Of a DNA stretch of 64,000 nucleotides, positions 35,282 through 46,100 are shown piece by piece. The position numbers were made by a program, and so were the translations under genes. Every line of letters begins with the position of its first letter. Position 1 is the stretch's first letter. The notes below the pieces were generated by a model. That model ran no database searches. It was not told the DNA's origin and saw nothing but the letters and a program-made list of their open reading frames with translations. This DNA is from Acanthornis magna (taxonomy: Eukaryota > Chordata > Aves > Passeriformes > Acanthizidae), in contig JAWUZG010000159.1 of NCBI GenBank assembly GCA_036785705.1, positions 930,001 to 994,000 of the forward strand, read 5' to 3'.

Positions 35282-35570
35282 GTCATTCCCCCTTCCCCCA
35301 TCCCCCTGGGGTGCTCAGAGCTGTTGGGTGTGGAGACCAGAAACCCTTGGCGCTGTGCCTGCACAGCCCTGCCCAGGACGTACCAGGTGGTCCCTGTCCA
35401 CAGCACAGCCTGGACCCATCCCCTCTACCCTCATCCCATCTACCCCGGAGATGAGACACTGCTTCCCATCCTCATCTCACTTATCTGGTGACTGTCAGGC
35501 CCTGCGGGGGGGAGTAGGGCCTCCCCAGCCCCTCGTAGTGGCAGGTGTGGGCTCTGGGCAGACCTGTACA

Positions 35571-35576
35571 TTTATT
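35571..35576 (-). terminator. Possible MYLK2 poly(A) signal (AATAAA)
   Basis: This is the first AATAAA met when reading the minus strand past the MYLK2 stop, 1.34 kb away. It is plausible only if MYLK2 has a long 3' UTR; a non-canonical signal nearer the stop could be used instead. Confidence 0.3.
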
Positions 35577-35929
35577 TACAAGAAGGCGAGTGCTGGGGAG
35601 GGCTCCATTATTAGACAAGGTCCCACCAGCCGTGGCTCCTGCCCAGTGGGGACAAGCCTGAAGCCCCTTCCCTTGCTGCAGCCAGTGAGGGTGAGGGGCA
35701 GTGTCCCCCTGTGTCTCTCCCCATTGTTTTTCCAGCAGGTGCAGAAGGCACAGGCAGCCCCAGAGCAAATACACAGCCCTGGCTTGGGGGGCTCAGCCAT
35801 GGCAAAAGCCGAAGCTGGGGAGCTCTTGCCAGCCCCCATCCCCTCCTGCAGCGGGCAAGGCTGGCTGCTGCAAATCCCAGGGGATGCCCATCCTCCGGCA
35901 GCACCGGGAGGCCCGAGGGGTGCAGGCAG

Positions 35930-36160
35930 AGGGGACGGGGATGGGGACAAGGCGCGGGAGCTGGAGCAGCACCCCTCTCCCCCATCCCAGCAGGTCCCGC
36001 GGAGCCCCGCGCGGGGCGGGGAGCTGGCGGCCGCGGCCGGAGCGCGGAGCAGTTCCGCTGTGTTGGTGGTCGGGTGAGCGGTGCCGGCCGGAGCGGGAGC
36101 GAGGGCCAGCTGCTCTGCATTAGCCCGCCTCGCTCATCGCGATCTGCCGGGGACGGGTGA
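35930..36160. promoter_or_regulatory. Orphan CpG island
   Basis: A compact run very rich in CpG (CCCGCGCGGGGCGGGGAGC, GGCGGCCGCGGCCGGAGCGC) between FOXS1 and the MYLK2 3' end. It is not explained by the start of any gene I can find. A GTGAGC donor-like word follows at about 36075 on the plus strand, so an unannotated transcript starting here is possible. Confidence 0.4.
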
Positions 36161-36918
36161 AGCAGAGGTTGTGTTTTTCCCCTGCTGGCAGAACCGAAGG
36201 GCAGGGAGGGCAGGAGGAACACAAAGCCTCCTTCTTTCCTCGTTGGCTCCCAGCTGGGGACGCCGCTGGAAGCGTGCTTGCTGCTTCCTCCCTTCCTGTG
36301 CGAGCAGCAGCTCGGGGCCAGCTCCGCTCCCACATGCCCAGCTGGCCGGGAGGAGGTGCTTCAGCCCCGGCTCCGGTGCCAAGGCACCAGGGTGAGGGTC
36401 CACGGTGCCCTCCAGCATCATCGCCGAGCCACAGAGCTGGGAAGGGAGGTCGGGCAGTGCAGGGGCCAGCGGCAGTGAAGGCAGGGCAGGGCTGCGGCAT
36501 TTACAGGCAGAGAGGGCACATTTTGAGTCCAAAAGCAGCAAGCACCAGGTGGCTGAGGCAGCAGGATCATACCGGAATGGCCTTCCTCCTCCGAGGGCAC
36601 GGGAAGGAAGCGTGAGCAGAGCAGAGACACTGCAGGTCGGGCATCACGCAGCCAGGCTAGGGCCAGAGATGAGATCAGAAACCTCCACTCCGGAGCAACC
36701 TCAGAGTCTGAGGAAATCCTGATGGGAGCATTGGCTCGGTGGGAGGAGGGCTGGAGCCTCAGGAGCCCCGAGGCCACTGCGAGCAGCCCCAGTGGTGATG
36801 TGGTCCTGAGCGCAGTAATGCTGCCCGGGGTGGGACGAGCTCAGCAGAGCTGCTCCAGACTGGTGGGGGTCTCCCTCAAGTGGTTCCTTTCTGGCCTCGG
36901 CTCCCCTGGGAGCCCAGC

Positions 36919-39900
36919 TCAGATGCCCAGCGCTGTCAGGGACCCCGAGCTGGTGATCTTCCTGAAGCGGTTGGCAGCACATACCCCAATGAAGTTTTTC
37001 TGTAAAAACGAAGAGGAAAAATGCTCATCCTATGGCAAGAGCTGTGGCACTGGAGGTTGAGCCAGACCCCGCTCTGGGGCCTGACACTATTCCTGCCTCT
37101 AAAAGCTGCTCTTGGGATTGGCTCAGGAGTAACCACCACAAAGGGACCTATGCTTGAGGGGGATCTCACCTCAGGTGCTTCCATGCTTAGGGGTCCCCAG
37201 CCCTGTTTCCCAGCTGTCAGCAGTGCAGTGAGACAGAGCCATTCTCCATGCTCCACATGCCATCCACCAGGACAGGTAGAGTCTGGCAGCCCCCTCCCAG
37301 CCCCCTCAGAAGCTGCTGACCCTCATGCCCTTGCTGGACCCCCACACCTTCCAGCGCCGCCGCATGACGTATTTCTTGAGCAGCACTTGGGACTTGAGCC
37401 GCCGGTTGGAGCGTTTGGCCTTTTCTGCCAGATTATTGAGCCAGGGATGCTGCAGGCACTGGTCAGCACTCATCCGGGCACTGGGGGTGAGAGGAGCCCA
37501 CGTCAACCCTGTTTGAGCCCTCACTCCCAACCACCCTCTTCTCCAGCCGCTCCAGTGCCCCAAAACCCCATAACCGTGCAGGGAGGAACCAGACAGAAGG
37601 ATGTGCCCAGGGACTGGTGGGGCTGGGCAGGACCCTAAGGGGTCCAGCACATCCTGCTTGGGACCGCTGTCCCTGGAGAGGTGCAGGGCTCTCTTGGGGA
37701 CAGTCAGAGTGAGGCAGAGCCCCATGGGGTTCATTTAGTGCAGGACCCAGGGGATGCTCCTGGCCCTGGTGAAGACGTAGCATGTGGCACCCGGGGCAGC
37801 TCTGGGGATGCCCACCCCAGGACCCCATGGCCACTGCTGGCCTCACACCTCTTATCCTTGATGATGAGATTTGAGACAAAGTCCTTGGCCTCATCAGAGA
37901 CACTCTCAAAGGTCTCCTCGTCGAAGTACCAGTTGGCAGCCAGGACGTTGTTGAGTGTCTCGGTGTCGTCATCACCCAAGAAGGGGGAGAGGCCGCTGAG
38001 CCTGGGGGTGCAGGGAGGTGAGGAGTCAGGTGGTCTCAGGCTGCAGCACCTCCCAGACCCCCCAGAACAGAGCTAGTCTGGCCAGAGCTGCTCCAGAGAT
38101 GTGCTGGCACTGTCCTGTGTCCTGCCTGCAGCCAGGCTGAGCCTCTTCCCACCCCACATGGCCATCTCCCCATCCAGCACCCCCCCACCTGCCCACCAAG
38201 CAGCAGCTCTGCACCCAGGAGAGCTGTGTCCCAGCACCACAGCTCCCCAGCACGGCACTGGCAGTCCCCGCCCAGCCCTGACGTACAGCATGTAGGTGAT
38301 GACGCCCATGCTCCACATGTCCGTGGCATAGGAGACCTGCTCATAGTTGACCACCTCAGGGGAGAGGAATTCAGGAGTGCCAAAATTCACCTTCAGCTTC
38401 TCATTGGGATTGTACCTGCAGCCATGGGGGCAAATCAGCAGAAGGGGGACAGGCTGCTCCCCCAAACCACTGCCCCTCTCACAGCAGATGCTGCCCTCCC
38501 CAGCTAGTCAGGGAGAGCCGTGGCCAAATCAATGGCCTAGAGCAGGTCCTGGGGCTCCTGGTACCTAAGGGGCACATAGAGATGAAGGGTGGAAGGGGGA
38601 CAGGGAGGAGGAACAGAGCTGAGGAAGAAAAGCTCACCTTCGAGCCAGCCCAAAGTCGATGATCTTCACCATGTGCCCAGTGGCAGCAACACAGAGGATG
38701 TTCTCAGGCTGTGGGGACAGGGTGACCATTGCCCCACCACCAAGAGAGGACATCCCCACTGCACAGGTCCAGCAGCCCATAGATCCTGCAGCTGACCTAC
38801 ACCAGAGCAATGCTGACCCACAGGCATCCTCCCCACGGCTAGCCAGTGTCCTGCTGTCACCCTCGGCCCTGTCATTGTCACCCCCCAGCCCCGCACCTTG
38901 AGGTCGAGGTGGAGGACGCACATGTGGTGCATGAAGCGGATGCCCTCGCAGATCTGCCGGACAAACACCATGCAGTCCACCTCCGTCAGGTGGTAGTCGT
39001 CGTCGATGATCCGCTCAAAGAGCTCACCACCCTCCACACTGCATGGGGATGGACCATGGGGTCACTCAGGCAGGGCCCCCTGCCCTGAGCTATCCTTCTG
39101 CAGAGCCCCCTGTCCCCTGGGGACTCTGGCCCAGCCCCACCATGGAGATGCTGAGCAGAGCCAGGGTGGGATGTAGCATGTTGGGGTCAGACAGCCCCAA
39201 GGTAGGCACAGGCACTCACAATTCCATGAAGAGGATGATCTCCCGGGGCGTTTCGATGGCATCGTAGAGCTGGATGAGGTTGTGGTGGTTCAGCTGGTTC
39301 ATCACATCGATCTCCAGCAGCACCATCTCCTGAGGAAGGAGCCCCAGGATCGTGTGGGGTGTCAGCCCTGGCTGTGCCACAGGTGTGTCCTCACACCAGG
39401 GACACACAGAGCATAGCACTGCCAGCCCCTGCCCGGCATTGTCCAGACCTTGTCCTTGGCTCCCTGCTTCCGGATCACTTTGGCTGCCAGCTTGAGTCCT
39501 GTCTCCTTCTCTGTGCACGTGTGAACTTCACCAAACTTGCCCCTGGGGAGAGAGGGAGGGAGAGAGGGAGAGGTGCCCACACCATCAGCCACCCAGGCTG
39601 CTGGGGACCCTCACACTGCACTGTGCTGCTGCCCTGCACTCCCCGAGGCACCTGCCTGCCTGCCCAAGGCACCCACCCATCACAAGCAGAGGAGTCCCAC
39701 CAACCCAAAGCCAGTGCCCAAGGCTGGAGGGCAGCTCAGGGCAGTGCCAGGGGAAGCACTGGGGCCCCTCCTTACCCCCCCAGGATATCCTTGGAGTTGA
39801 GGCTGAACTGGGAGCTGACACTGGCGGAGTGCAGGGTGACAGTGCGGTGTGCGAAGGGCGCTGGTGGTGGAGGGACATCATCTGCCCAGAGAGAAAGGAT

Positions 39901-42790
39901 GAGATGAGGAGGGAATCTGCTCTCCAGGGGACCCTACTTTTGGGTACCCCAGGATGCCCTGGTGTGGGGTAAAGGCAGGCACCCAACCAAGCCTGTGGGT
40001 GCAGGATGTGGCCAGGTACTGAGTGCTGGGCTGTGAGCCAGGAGCTCCCGGCTGGGGCTGCACTGGGGGCTGCAGCAACCCCTGAATTGTCCCTCACTAC
40101 TGCTCACAGCATCGCCCTGCTGCATGGCACCCACCCCTCTCCATGGAGCCCTGCTCCATGGCACCCACTCTGTTCCATGGCACCCATCCCAATGCATGGC
40201 ACTCTCCTTGCTTCATGACAGCCACCCCCACTGTCCCACGTGTCATATTTACCCTTTTCAGGCCATGTTGTTGTCTGTCACCCTCTCCAGGCCAATCCCC
40301 CTCCATGCCACCACCTCCTGCTCACCTCCCAGGACAGATCCCACTCCCAGGGCACCCCACACAGCACTCCTTTCCCAGATGAGGGCAGGAGCTGGACTCA
40401 CAGGGATCCCCACAAGCACCCACTGCCCCCAAGCCCTGCCATCCCCACAAGGACAGTGGTGCAGGATATGAGGACATGCTGTCCCCTGCCACCAGCCAGA
40501 CAGTCACTGTCACTCCCCAGGCTCCTCTTCCTCACAGTCGGTGTGGCCAGAGCAGGCCAGGAGGGGACGCGACGTATTTAGCCCTGTTTACAGTGAAAGG
40601 GGAGCTCGAAGGCCACCAGGCAGGTGGCAAGCCAAGGACAGGAGCTGGCAGCACAGAGGGCAGTATGGGCAGCAGGCAGGGCCGTGGGGTTCCCAGGCTG
40701 TCATTCCACAGAGGGTCCAGTGGGGTAAGAAAAAGGCAGGTACCTCATGGCCTTACCCAATATCTCAAAAGGGTCTTCCTTCCCAAAATCGGGGGTGAGG
40801 TAAGGGCTCTGGGGTGGCTTTGCCTCTGTCAAGGGTGGTTGCACCCCAGGTCCAGGCTGCTCCATAACTCCAGCAGGATCTGGGGGCTGTCCTGTGGCAC
40901 TCGGCAACGTCCTCTCCTGTGGGGTGCTGGGGGGTTCCAGGGGCTGCATATCCCCCAGGGCTGGTGGGCCAGGGCCAGGCTCTGTCGGACCCTCTTTTGG
41001 CTCCACTATCGTGGTCTCCTCTTCTATTGTCTCCATCTCTGCCACTTCTGCCCAGGGCTGCTCCTCCCTGGAAGTAGGAGCGGGAGGAGAGCAGAGCTCA
41101 GCCAGCAGCTCCTGAGCCCAGCACCCACCTCTGCCTCGAGGGACCCAGGGTTCCCTGGAGCAGCAAGGGGAATCCCCCCCATCCCGGGAGGGAGTGGGTA
41201 CCTGTGGCAGGCAGCCGGGCAGCTCAGGCTCTGCAGCAGAGCCGGGCGCGGGGCCTCGGGGATCATCGGTGTCTGTCCCTCTGTCTCCTTGGACACTTCC
41301 TGCCCTTCACCCTGAGCCTTCACAGCAGCCATGGCCGCTGCCTCCGTGGGCTCCGTAGCCCCATCCCCAGCCTCTGCTCCAGGTGTAGGAGGCTCCACCT
41401 CCGCAGCTTTCTTCCCTCCATCCCGAGCCTTTGCAGCCACCGGGACCTTCTCCTTTGCAGGATCTTTCCCTCCATCCCCAGCCTTTGATGCAACTGTGGA
41501 TTTTTCCATCTTTTCAGTTTTCTTCCCCACATCCTGCACCTTTGCAGCTGCTGGGGCTTTCTCCGTTGCAGGCTCTTTTTTGCCTCCACCTGGAGCCATT
41601 TTTGCAGCTGGGGTTTTCTCTGTCTTTGCTGCTGCCTTCTCTCCATCCTGAGCCTTGGCAGCATCTGGGGCTTTTTCCTTTGCAGGAATTATGGCTTTCT
41701 CCTTCACTGAACCTGGGGCTTTCTCCTTCACTGAACCTGGGGCTTTCTCCTTCACTGGAGCTGGGCCCTTCTCTTTTGTGGGCTCCTCTTTGCCTCCATC
41801 TGGAGCCTTTTTAACTGCCAGGGCTTTTTCTGCCTTTACCACTTTGTTCTCCCCACACGGAGCCTTTGCGGCAGCCGGGGCGTTCTCCTTTGCAGCAGCA
41901 GTGGTTTTCTGCTTTGCAGGCTTGGTATCAGCTGGGGCTTGTTCTGCCTTTGCATCTTGCTTCCCTTCATCTGGAGCTTTAGCAGTGGCTGGGACCTTCT
42001 CTTTTGCAACCACTGTGGTTTTCTCCTTTGCCAGCTCTCCTTTGTCTCCATCCTGAGCCTGAGCTGCAGCCAAGGCTGTCTCCTCCACACGTTTTGCCTT
42101 CCCTCTTTCCGAGTTTGCTGCAGCTGGAGTTTTCTCCTCTGTGGGCTCAGCTTTCCCACAGCTCTCAGCCCCTGACCCACCAGAGGCTTGTTCCTTCTTG
42201 GGTTCATCCTTTCCACCATCCTGAGCCTCAGTTACAGCCAGGCCCTTCCCCTCCGTGGGCTCATCCATCCCTTTTTCAGGTTCTCCCTCAGCTGGAGGCT
42301 TTTCCTCCCTGGGCTCATCCTTCCCTCCATCCTTAGCCTTTGCAGCAGCTGAAGCCTTTCCTCCTTTGAGCTCTCCTGCAGCCGGAGCCTTCTTCTTCCC
42401 AGGCTTATCTTTCTCATCCTTCCCTGCAGCCGGCACCTTCTCCCCGATGGATGCTGCCGGCCCTTCATCAGATGTCACCTGTCCTCCATCATGCTGCACA
42501 GCCAAAGCCTCCTCTCCTGGAACTGCTTCCCATCCATCCTGGGGCTCTGGAGCAGCCAGAGCTGCCTCCTGCTCCGGCTCTGTCTTCCCTCCTCCAGCCA
42601 CTCCTGCAGCCTTCTCCTGGCCAGGCTCATCTGTCCCTCCGTCCTGCCCCGCGGTGGCAGCTGGCACCGTCCCCCCTTGGGGCTGGGCAGCCTGGGGGGC
42701 TGCAGGTGCTGTGCTGCCCTCTGCTTCAGGGGGGGCCGTGCCACCAGCCCCCCCGGTGTCGGCACCATCCGCCCCACCACCCTGCTCCAT
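36919..42790 (-). CDS. MYLK2: Myosin light chain kinase 2, striated muscle, with expanded N-terminus
   Basis: Eleven coding exons on the minus strand: 42790-41202, 41067-40757, 39881-39776, 39542-39449, 39329-39220, 39038-38897, 38708-38638, 38415-38287, 38001-37849, 37480-37348 and 36999-36919. Phases agree, giving 972 aa (human 596). The first exon encodes about 530 residues of Lys/Ala/Pro/Glu-rich degenerate repeats (KEKAPAAAK-like, with KEKAPGSV in tandem). The kinase domain spans about 660-915: LGGGKFGEVHTC, catalytic Lys in LAAKVIRK, HLDLKPEN, DFGLARR and GTPEFLSPEVV. The autoinhibitory and Ca2+/calmodulin-binding helix follows: KKYVMRRRWKKNFIGVCAAN, then RFRKITSSGSLTALGI. The enzyme phosphorylates the myosin regulatory light chain in skeletal and cardiac muscle when calmodulin binds. 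All kinase signature residues are intact. Confidence 0.95.
40085..40225. repeat. CCATGGCACCCA minisatellite in MYLK2 intron 2
   Basis: Imperfect 20-28 bp units built around TGCATGGCACCCA / CCATGGCACCCA recur about six times (for example near 40121, 40156, 40176 and 40194). Intronic, no coding role. Confidence 0.7.
41690..41770 (-). repeat. 24-bp in-frame repeat inside MYLK2 exon 1
   Basis: The unit GCTTTCTCCTTCACTGAACC (plus strand) with TGGG spacer occurs twice exactly and once with changes, encoding KEKAPGSV tandems. It is the cleanest part of a longer degenerate repeat covering most of the exon. Confidence 0.85.
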
Positions 42791-43150
42791 GGGGACTCTC
42801 CGGGCAGGAGTCGGCTGCCCTGCGGTGCTCCCGGTTCGGCGAGGCTCCTGCGGGAGAGAAAGCAGCAGCTGAGGGCTCCCCGGACTCGCCGCCCTGCAGA
42901 GGGGACGGCACGACTCGGGCAGTGGCTCTGCTGCTGCACGGATGAGCTGCTGCTATCCAGGTGGGACCTGTGCCCCCGCCGCCCAGCCGGCGGCTCCCGG
43001 GCTGGTGGCACCGAGCCACGGACCCCACGTGGCCACCAGTCCCGGCACTGTCCCATTGTGCCCCGATATCTGCCCCGCGGTGACTGATCGATGGCCTGAC
43101 CCCGGCACCTGTCACCGGGTGCCTGGGGCCTCCGACGTGCAAACAGCCAG
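42791..43150 (-). promoter_or_regulatory. MYLK2 5' UTR acceptor and upstream CpG-rich DNA
   Basis: A good acceptor (tctctcccgcag, minus strand) ends at 42848, so the first coding exon likely starts at 42847 with 57 bases of 5' UTR. A separate UTR exon must lie upstream. A possible one ends with the donor CCAG|GTAAAG at 43804, but its start is not marked. The long open frames in 42.5-43.5 kb are compositional. Confidence 0.4.
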
Positions 43151-46100
43151 CGCGGCCAGGGCGACAATTTAAGGCCACATCCCCCCATGGCGGGGCAGGA
43201 CACAGCGGCTCTGGCCCCGGGCTGGCAGTGGGAATCAGGAGAACATTCCCGGCAATGCCCCACCACTAGTCCCTGCAAACCACATTGGAGGTCCTGCCAT
43301 GCAGGCAAATCCCATCTGCCCGGGGGCCACACGGACCCCCGGACCAGCAGCTGCCAGTGCTGCTTGTCCCCCTGCCCAGGGGTAACCAGCTCCACCAAGG
43401 GGACATGTTGGTGCCCATGTACCTGCATTGGGCTCCAGCCCAACACCTGATCCCCAAATCCCTGTTCTGCCCTGGGCTCCGCTGCCCTCCTGTGCGCAGT
43501 CATCTTTCCTCACCCTGTCCCAAAACACCCTCCTGTGCAGCTGTCCAGAGCCCAGGACAGCCCAGCCCCAGAATAAACCCACCAGTGACTATCCCAATAT
43601 CAGGGAAGTTGCTTGCTGGTCTTACTGGAACAGGAGGTGTAGCAGAGTAGTCCCTGGGAGAGCGTTCCCACATCCCACAGCTCAGCACAGGAAGCCCGTG
43701 TGGCTGGAGGTGTTCTTCCCAGGGCTGGGGCTCCACTATCCCCAGGACCCCACACCACCATGCCCCAGGTCAGAAGCCACGGAGACCCCCCTGGCCCCTT
43801 TACCTGGGTCCCGGTGCAGTGAGTGGTCAGGGGGGCAGCATCTGCACTGTGGCAGCGCCGCAGGGAGCAGCCTCTTCTATCCCGGGTGTAACGGAGCCGG
43901 ATTAGTGCGGGCAGAGGAGGATCCTTTACAGCAGCGGGAGCCGGCCCGCTTCGCCTTTCCCAGCACCTGTTCCTGCTGGAGCCCGTTCAAAGGACACGCC
44001 ACTCTCGCCTGTCCCCCGTGGGCTGGGGACACGCAGACAAGGGGCAGGGGACAGGGACGGACCTGCCCCCTGCTCCAATACAGCACCACAGGGAGGGCTG
44101 GCAGTGGACACAGGGACACCCCGAAACCATCCCATAGGGGTGGCCTGGGTGAGCTGGACAGGGTCCAGGTGGCCAAGGCCCTGCAAGGTGCCCGCGGCCC
44201 TGCAAGGTGCCCGCAGGTGACACAAGGTGGCCACTGGCCATCCTATGAGGATGGTGGCTGGGAGCAGCTGGTGATGGTGCTGGTCCCCTGTGCTGCTGAG
44301 CTGTGGCCAGCTCTGCCCACTGGCACTGGCCCTTCAGGAGAGCAACTCCAAAGGATCCTGCCTTCTATGGGTATGATGTGGCATCTCTGGGCACTGCCAT
44401 CAGGACTTGATGCAGGTGACAGCAGCTGGGAACCAGGCATCGGCCAGCAGCTGCAGCCTCCCCTGTGAACCAGCTGAAAGACTTATTTTCTGCAAACTCA
44501 AGTGGTTTGGGAATCAGGGAAAGAGAGAGGAGCTGGAGGCCCCAGAGGGGTTTGGGCTGTGTGTATGGGTGCTGCACAGGCAATGCCAGCTCCTTCTGGG
44601 GTGCTGCACCCCAGGACACACCTCAGGGACTGCAGAGGGCTGAACCCTGGTGTTTGCTGGAGGAGCAGGGCTCTCCCCAGGGCCGGGCTGGCCAGGTGCC
44701 CCCGGGGAGGCTGAGATTACCTTGGGCTCCTCCAGCCTCAGCCCCTGCCAGCTGACAGCCTGGTCCTGCCTCCCAGCTCCCCATCCTGCAGCCACACAAA
44801 GCTCAGGTCCTGCCAGACACCAAACCCAGCGGCTTAAACCTTTACTTTTCCCTTAGCTTAAACCGTACCTGTGGCAGGGCTGGAGGCTACAGCAGCGAAG
44901 GAAGTGAGGAGGCTGCCCTGGCCAGTGCCATCCATGATGGAGCTGAGTCAATGCCACCAACACAAGCAGCAGCAGCAGCCCCCCAAGAGCTGTACTCACT
45001 TTGCCTGCAGCACTTCTCAGGAGAACCAACACTGCCCAGGCAGTGCTGCTGCTCCACATTGCCAAATCCCAGCTCCCAATGAGCCACAAGTTTCTGTGTG
45101 CCACGGCCTGGGGTCAGACTTTGCCAGTGGTTTACATGTGGCATTGAGAATGAGACATGCTAGGATGGGGGCACAGCTGTTCCCCTGTCCTTGAGGTGCT
45201 GCTGTCCCACCTCTCCCTGCCCTGGCCTCAGGCACCCACCATCAACACATTGATGCAACAACACTTGCTTAGTGGGACAAGGCCGGGTCCTCCTGAGCAG
45301 GCATGGAGCTCTCCTGCTCCAGCATTCACAGCTCAGCTTTGTGGTTTCAGCAAGCCCAGCTCCTTTCCCAAATTCCTTGGCAGGACTTGGAGTGCAATGA
45401 GGACCAGCAGGGACAATGCAGGAGCAGGCACACAGCTCCAGCTCACTGATGTGCTGATATAGTTGTGTACAACCAAATGTTGGTGCATTCACAGCTCTTG
45501 GGGACAATGACACCCATGGTACGCACTCCTGCACAGCCACCGCTGCTGAGTGGCAGTCCCCCATCTCAGCCTCCACAGGGCCACTGTCAGGAATAACTGG
45601 CCAGATGCTGTGCCTGGCCAGCACAGCAGGGACTCTGCCCATAGACTGTCATCGCCAACATACAGTTTGGAATTGCCTCCGGCCGAGGGCTGCCAGACAC
45701 CTGGAGGCCACCAATGTCACTTCAGGCACATACTGCCACCACTCCGCCAGCCTTCTGCTCTGCACCCTCCTGGCAACCCCCAGGTGGAAGGAGCACACCC
45801 ACTCCCCAGGCATGAGGTAGGAGCCCATGAGCCACAGCTATGTGCCACAGCCCCCTCAGAGCTGCTGGTGCGGTGAACGCTGGGATAAAATCCTCCAAGG
45901 GGAGCAGGAGCAACCACCTGGACACCAGCCAGCCTTCCCAGGATGCCTGCAATCTTACACACTCCCTGGGAGCAAGGTTGGTCTAGGCACAAAGCCCTGG
46001 GCACGGTACTGGGGAGCCATGGAAGTGGTTCTCCAAAGGGCAACGGGTGACTGTGGTTTGGCACTATCACAGATAAAATTCATTTGTGGGCAGAGAGAAA

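Larger units (their letters stand above)
32300..36900. other. FOXS1-MYLK2 tail-to-tail gap
   Basis: No coding exon recognised. It contains CpG-rich patches near 33.7-33.85 kb and 35.9-36.15 kb, an ATCC microsatellite at 35.24 kb, and, on the minus strand, a possible distant MYLK2 poly(A) signal at 35.57 kb. Confidence 0.5.

Noticed and set aside
41331..42945. Several open frames of 100-200 codons on the plus strand opposite MYLK2 exon 1.
   Set aside because: They are the antisense of the KAPE repeat, giving repetitive Ser/Phe/Ala- or Pro/Leu-rich text with no start context or domain.
42475..43503. Open frame of 342 codons on the minus strand overlapping the MYLK2 first exon in another frame.
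   Set aside because: It results from GC-rich repetitive DNA with few stops. MYLK2 occupies the frame supported by its splice phases and kinase homology.
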